From: Prolixibacteraceae bacterium UBA6029
GTDB taxonomy: Bacteria; Bacteroidota; Bacteroidia; Bacteroidales; Prolixibacteraceae
Assembly (NCBI GenBank): GCA_002429385.1
Contig: DIZL01000019.1
Coordinates: 28,977 to 92,976, forward strand
Length of the DNA: 64,000 nt
Direction: 5' to 3'
A program made the translations under genes and the position numbers. Shown here in pieces: positions 62,019-64,000 of this stretch. The notes beneath the pieces were generated by a model. That model did no database searches, had not been told where the DNA came from, and saw only the letters and a list, made by a program, of their open reading frames with translations. Position 1 is the first letter of the stretch; each line of letters starts with the position of its first letter.

Positions 62019-62690
62019 TTAACAATAGTTAATTTGTCCAAAGATGCATGATTTTATTAACTGACAAGACTTACATTCTGGTTGTCTTTTTTTGCATACT
62101 AATGCAGCAAAATCAAGTATAGCCCAGTTTAATTCTTTGGACTTTTCAACATTAACAACTCGATAAGCTAAGGTTTGTAAATAAGGATCGTGTCGAATAT
62201 CAGCCATTTTGCGTTCGCCAAAGAAACGTTCCAACAAACGAGCCATATTAATATCTAGCAATGGTGCTTTCTTTTTCAAAATATAAAGTTCAAAAGCATT
62301 TGTGATGTATTGCCCCATCATTGGAAGGTCTTCTACCTGATTTCGTTCTGTTGGGAATCGGCCATTTTTTATTTTTAATTCTTGGGCAAGTTTGTAAAGT
62401 CTCCGACCTCGTTGATTATATAAGCCAAGAGGTTTTATTATTTCCTTCAATTCGTCTTCAGTCGCTTCACCAAGTTGTTTCCATGAAGGATATTTCTTAA
62501 AAAATAATGGAAGGAATTTAGATACTGTTTCTGCTTTCGTTCTTTGCAAGAATACTTCAGAGATAACTATTTCATAATTGGTAGCAGATTTTTTCCTCCA
62601 AGAAAAGCTTCTTCCATTCTCAGAATACCATTCAAGCAAAACATTCTGGAAAAATTCAATATCAGATTCGTATATAATATTTGAAAGCAT
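62019..62690 (-). CDS. HhH-GPD DNA glycosylase, predicted T:G-mismatch (MIG-like) type
   Basis: From the ATG at 62690 the product is 223 residues, of the MutY/endonuclease III superfamily. The helix-hairpin-helix is VEDLPMMGQYITNAFELY. It places Tyr128 where endonuclease III has its catalytic Lys and MutY a Ser. The catalytic Asp146 lies in LLDINMARLLERFFG, and the Fe-S cluster motif C-x6-C-x2-C-x5-C ends the protein (CKKRQPECKSCQLIKSC). A Tyr at that site with Asp 18 residues later is the arrangement of MIG thymine glycosylases, which repair T:G mismatches made by deamination of 5-methylcytosine. That fits its neighbour, a cytosine-5 methyltransferase. It has its own promoter. Confidence 0.87.
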   Translation of the reverse strand: MLSNIIYESDIEFFQNVLLEWYSENGRSFSWRKKSATNYEIVISEVFLQRTKAETVSKFLPLFFKKYPSWKQLGEATEDELKEIIKPLGLYNQRGRRLYKLAQELKIKNGRFPTERNQVEDLPMMGQYITNAFELYILKKKAPLLDINMARLLERFFGERKMADIRHDPYLQTLAYRVVNVEKSKELNWAILDFAALVCKKRQPECKSCQLIKSCIFGQINYC

Positions 62691-62715
62691 CCCAATATTA
62701 AATAACAATGAATTA

Positions 62716-62748
62716 CAAATGTAAAAATCAAATCTTTGATATCACAAA
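62716..62748 (-). promoter_or_regulatory. promoter of the DNA glycosylase gene
   Basis: The minus strand has TTTG (62748-62745), 21 bp, then TACATTTG (62723-62716), a full consensus match. The predicted start at about 62710 makes the ATG at 62690 a better gene start than that at 62708. Confidence 0.75.
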
Positions 62749-62801
62749 TATTTAGAATTCAATATATGTATTTACGAACTATGATTCTCTTTTTAGCTTT
62801 T

Positions 62802-63572
62802 TTATCCACGAAAAACTGTATCCAAATGAAATTGTAAGAACTCCTTCTTTGGCATATATTTTTGAGGAAGTTGGAGTGTAATTCCGTTCAAATTACCAAA
62901 TGTTGATGGATAAAATTCTTTTTTTTCTTTAACTTTTAGTTCAGCGGAAAGGATGATTTGGTATTTCTCTGTTATTCCAATTAAGCCTTTGTCATAAGCT
63001 CGGTCGTATAATGCCGAAAGACATATGCCATTTTCTGGATTCAGTCGTTCAATTTCATTTTGTGACCATGGAATAATATGGCTTGCTACCAATAAATCTG
63101 GTATATCAATTCCTGTAATGGCACATTTTCTATTATAATTGGCAAGAACAATCTGTCGAAATACATTTTGATTCACTCGAGTCTTAACTTCTCTGAGCTT
63201 AGTTTCTCCTTTTAGATTTTCTATTCCAGATAAAACATCTGCAAACTTAGTTTCAATGGTTTGTTTTTCCAGATCAGCTAAAATCTTCTCGCTTTCAAAA
63301 AGCAGATCTTCCTTATTATGGATAAATTCATTCCAGATAGGTTCAACTTGTTTGATACCGCCTGTCAATCCTTTGATTCCTCTTTGTTGATGGTAAGGAT
63401 CAACACTCGCAAAATTACTCAATCGCATGGCTATTGAGTTTGGTGTCCGATCTAGAATATTTGCTAAATGAATAATTTCCGGATTTCCGTGATGAAGCTT
63501 TCCAAAAGGGAGTTTCAGGTAAAGACTGAATGCAAGAATAAGTTCTTCTCTGGTCCAAAGTCGTCGTTCCAT
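62802..63572 (-). CDS. HNH restriction-type endonuclease
   Basis: From the ATG at 63572 the product is 256 residues (63578 and 63626 are upstream alternatives). The N-terminal part (RLWTREELILAFSLYLKLPF, LANILDRTPNSIAMRLSNFA) is a helical DNA-binding region seen in HNH nucleases of restriction systems. The catalytic HNH_2-type domain has CAITGIDIPDLLVASHIIPW near residue 175 and NPENGICLSALYDRAYDKGL near 205, giving the His-Asn-His-like metal site. It lies upstream of the glycosylase and methyltransferase genes on the same strand. It is most likely the cleavage partner of the methyltransferase. A truncated inverted homologue lies at 56808-56974. Confidence 0.88.
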   Translation of the reverse strand: MERRLWTREELILAFSLYLKLPFGKLHHGNPEIIHLANILDRTPNSIAMRLSNFASVDPYHQQRGIKGLTGGIKQVEPIWNEFIHNKEDLLFESEKILADLEKQTIETKFADVLSGIENLKGETKLREVKTRVNQNVFRQIVLANYNRKCAITGIDIPDLLVASHIIPWSQNEIERLNPENGICLSALYDRAYDKGLIGITEKYQIILSAELKVKEKKEFYPSTFGNLNGITLQLPQKYMPKKEFLQFHLDTVFRG

Positions 63573-63849
63573 AAGCATATAATAGGATACTTCAAATATG
63601 ATAATTTTAATTGGAGTTTTTGCCATTGATCCGGCTCATGTTGTAACTCCGGGTTTGCTTGTCGTGAACATCCGTCATAGTTTTTCCTTGCTTTTGTTTC
63701 AAATACCCAAACCCTAAACTTTACCCGTCAGATTATTCCTGTTCGTCACACAGCTAACAGTTCAGGATCAGTCCTGAAAAGTAATGAAAAGAAGTGACTT
63801 TGTAAATGAAAACTTCAGAATCGTGAAGCGGATAGTGATGCAAGCTGGT

Positions 63850-63932
63850 TACTGAGCGGGTGACTATCAACATTAAGAATAGGAAATCACTGATCTTAAT
63901 AGCTCAAATTTAGAGTAGCCACCCGCTCAGTA
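63850..63932. repeat. palindromic element H
   Basis: TACTGAGCGGGTGACTA (63850-63866) is complementary, with one mismatch, to TAGCCACCCGCTCAGTA (63916-63932). The same arm sequence occurs in element G at 56419. The rest of 63627-64000 shows no gene I can support; a frame could enter from the right edge. Confidence 0.78.
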
Positions 63933-64000
63933 CACCCGGGAAACACCTACTCTTTCATACTCCTCAGTAAGGTAACAAAACGTCTTTATTTCAGTTTCTT

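Overview
The window looks like a Bacteroidota chromosome, probably Bacteroidales/Marinilabiliales-like. The evidence is TAnnTTTG (-7) and TTTG (-33) promoters with no Shine-Dalgarno pattern, two enzymes with type IX secretion C-terminal domains, a two-subunit methylmalonyl-CoA mutase, a LytS/LytTR pair and dense glycoside hydrolases. I recognised no rRNA, tRNA or CRISPR array. All assignments come from reading motifs by eye; no database was searched.

Layout. From 1 to 26 kb there is mostly housekeeping and scattered metabolism: sufB (partial), thiL, a DUF4143-type ATPase, a DedA/ATP-grasp fusion, an epimerase, a GH9 enzyme, an outer-membrane protein with an interrupted propeller gene, mutAB, a second ATPase, an M19 dipeptidase, a lipoprotein-kinase-regulator group and a serine hydrolase. 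From 26 to 35 kb come a toxin-antitoxin pair, a PIF1-like helicase, a GH10 xylanase remnant, a third ATPase with a perfect 32-bp inverted repeat in its promoter, and a DoxX/Tat/TIM-barrel fusion. From 35 to 50.3 kb eight consecutive minus-strand genes (GH3, SGNH esterase, GH5, GH51, GH9, GH16, GH39, GH31) form a plant cell-wall degradation locus without SusC/SusD. Its enzyme mix would suit beta-glucan, xyloglucan and arabinoxylan.

From 50.9 to 56.9 kb is a mobile-element graveyard: two toxin-antitoxin pairs, a group II intron with a broken maturase, four degenerate copies of a three-motif repeat, a DUF3800 gene frameshifted at a short palindrome, a small-RNA candidate with an excellent promoter and terminator, and an inverted fragment of an HNH nuclease gene. 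From 57 to 63.6 kb lies an AT-rich defence island: HNH endonuclease, a T:G-mismatch-type DNA glycosylase, a 5-methylcytosine methyltransferase and, coupled to it by start/stop overlaps, a double-GHKL ATPase/kinase, a receiver protein and a small caspase-like His/Cys protein. I read this as a restriction-modification system physically joined to a signalling cascade that ends in a putative protease effector. It is the strongest candidate for an undescribed system here.

Two kinds of non-coding structure recur. One is intergenic palindromes whose arms are built from short tandem units, most strictly 11 bp, with a different sequence at each locus. The other is a 14-16 bp palindrome of the type CCCGAGTACTCGGG, which also lies inside genes. 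Three otherwise continuous reading frames are each broken by a single in-frame TGA.
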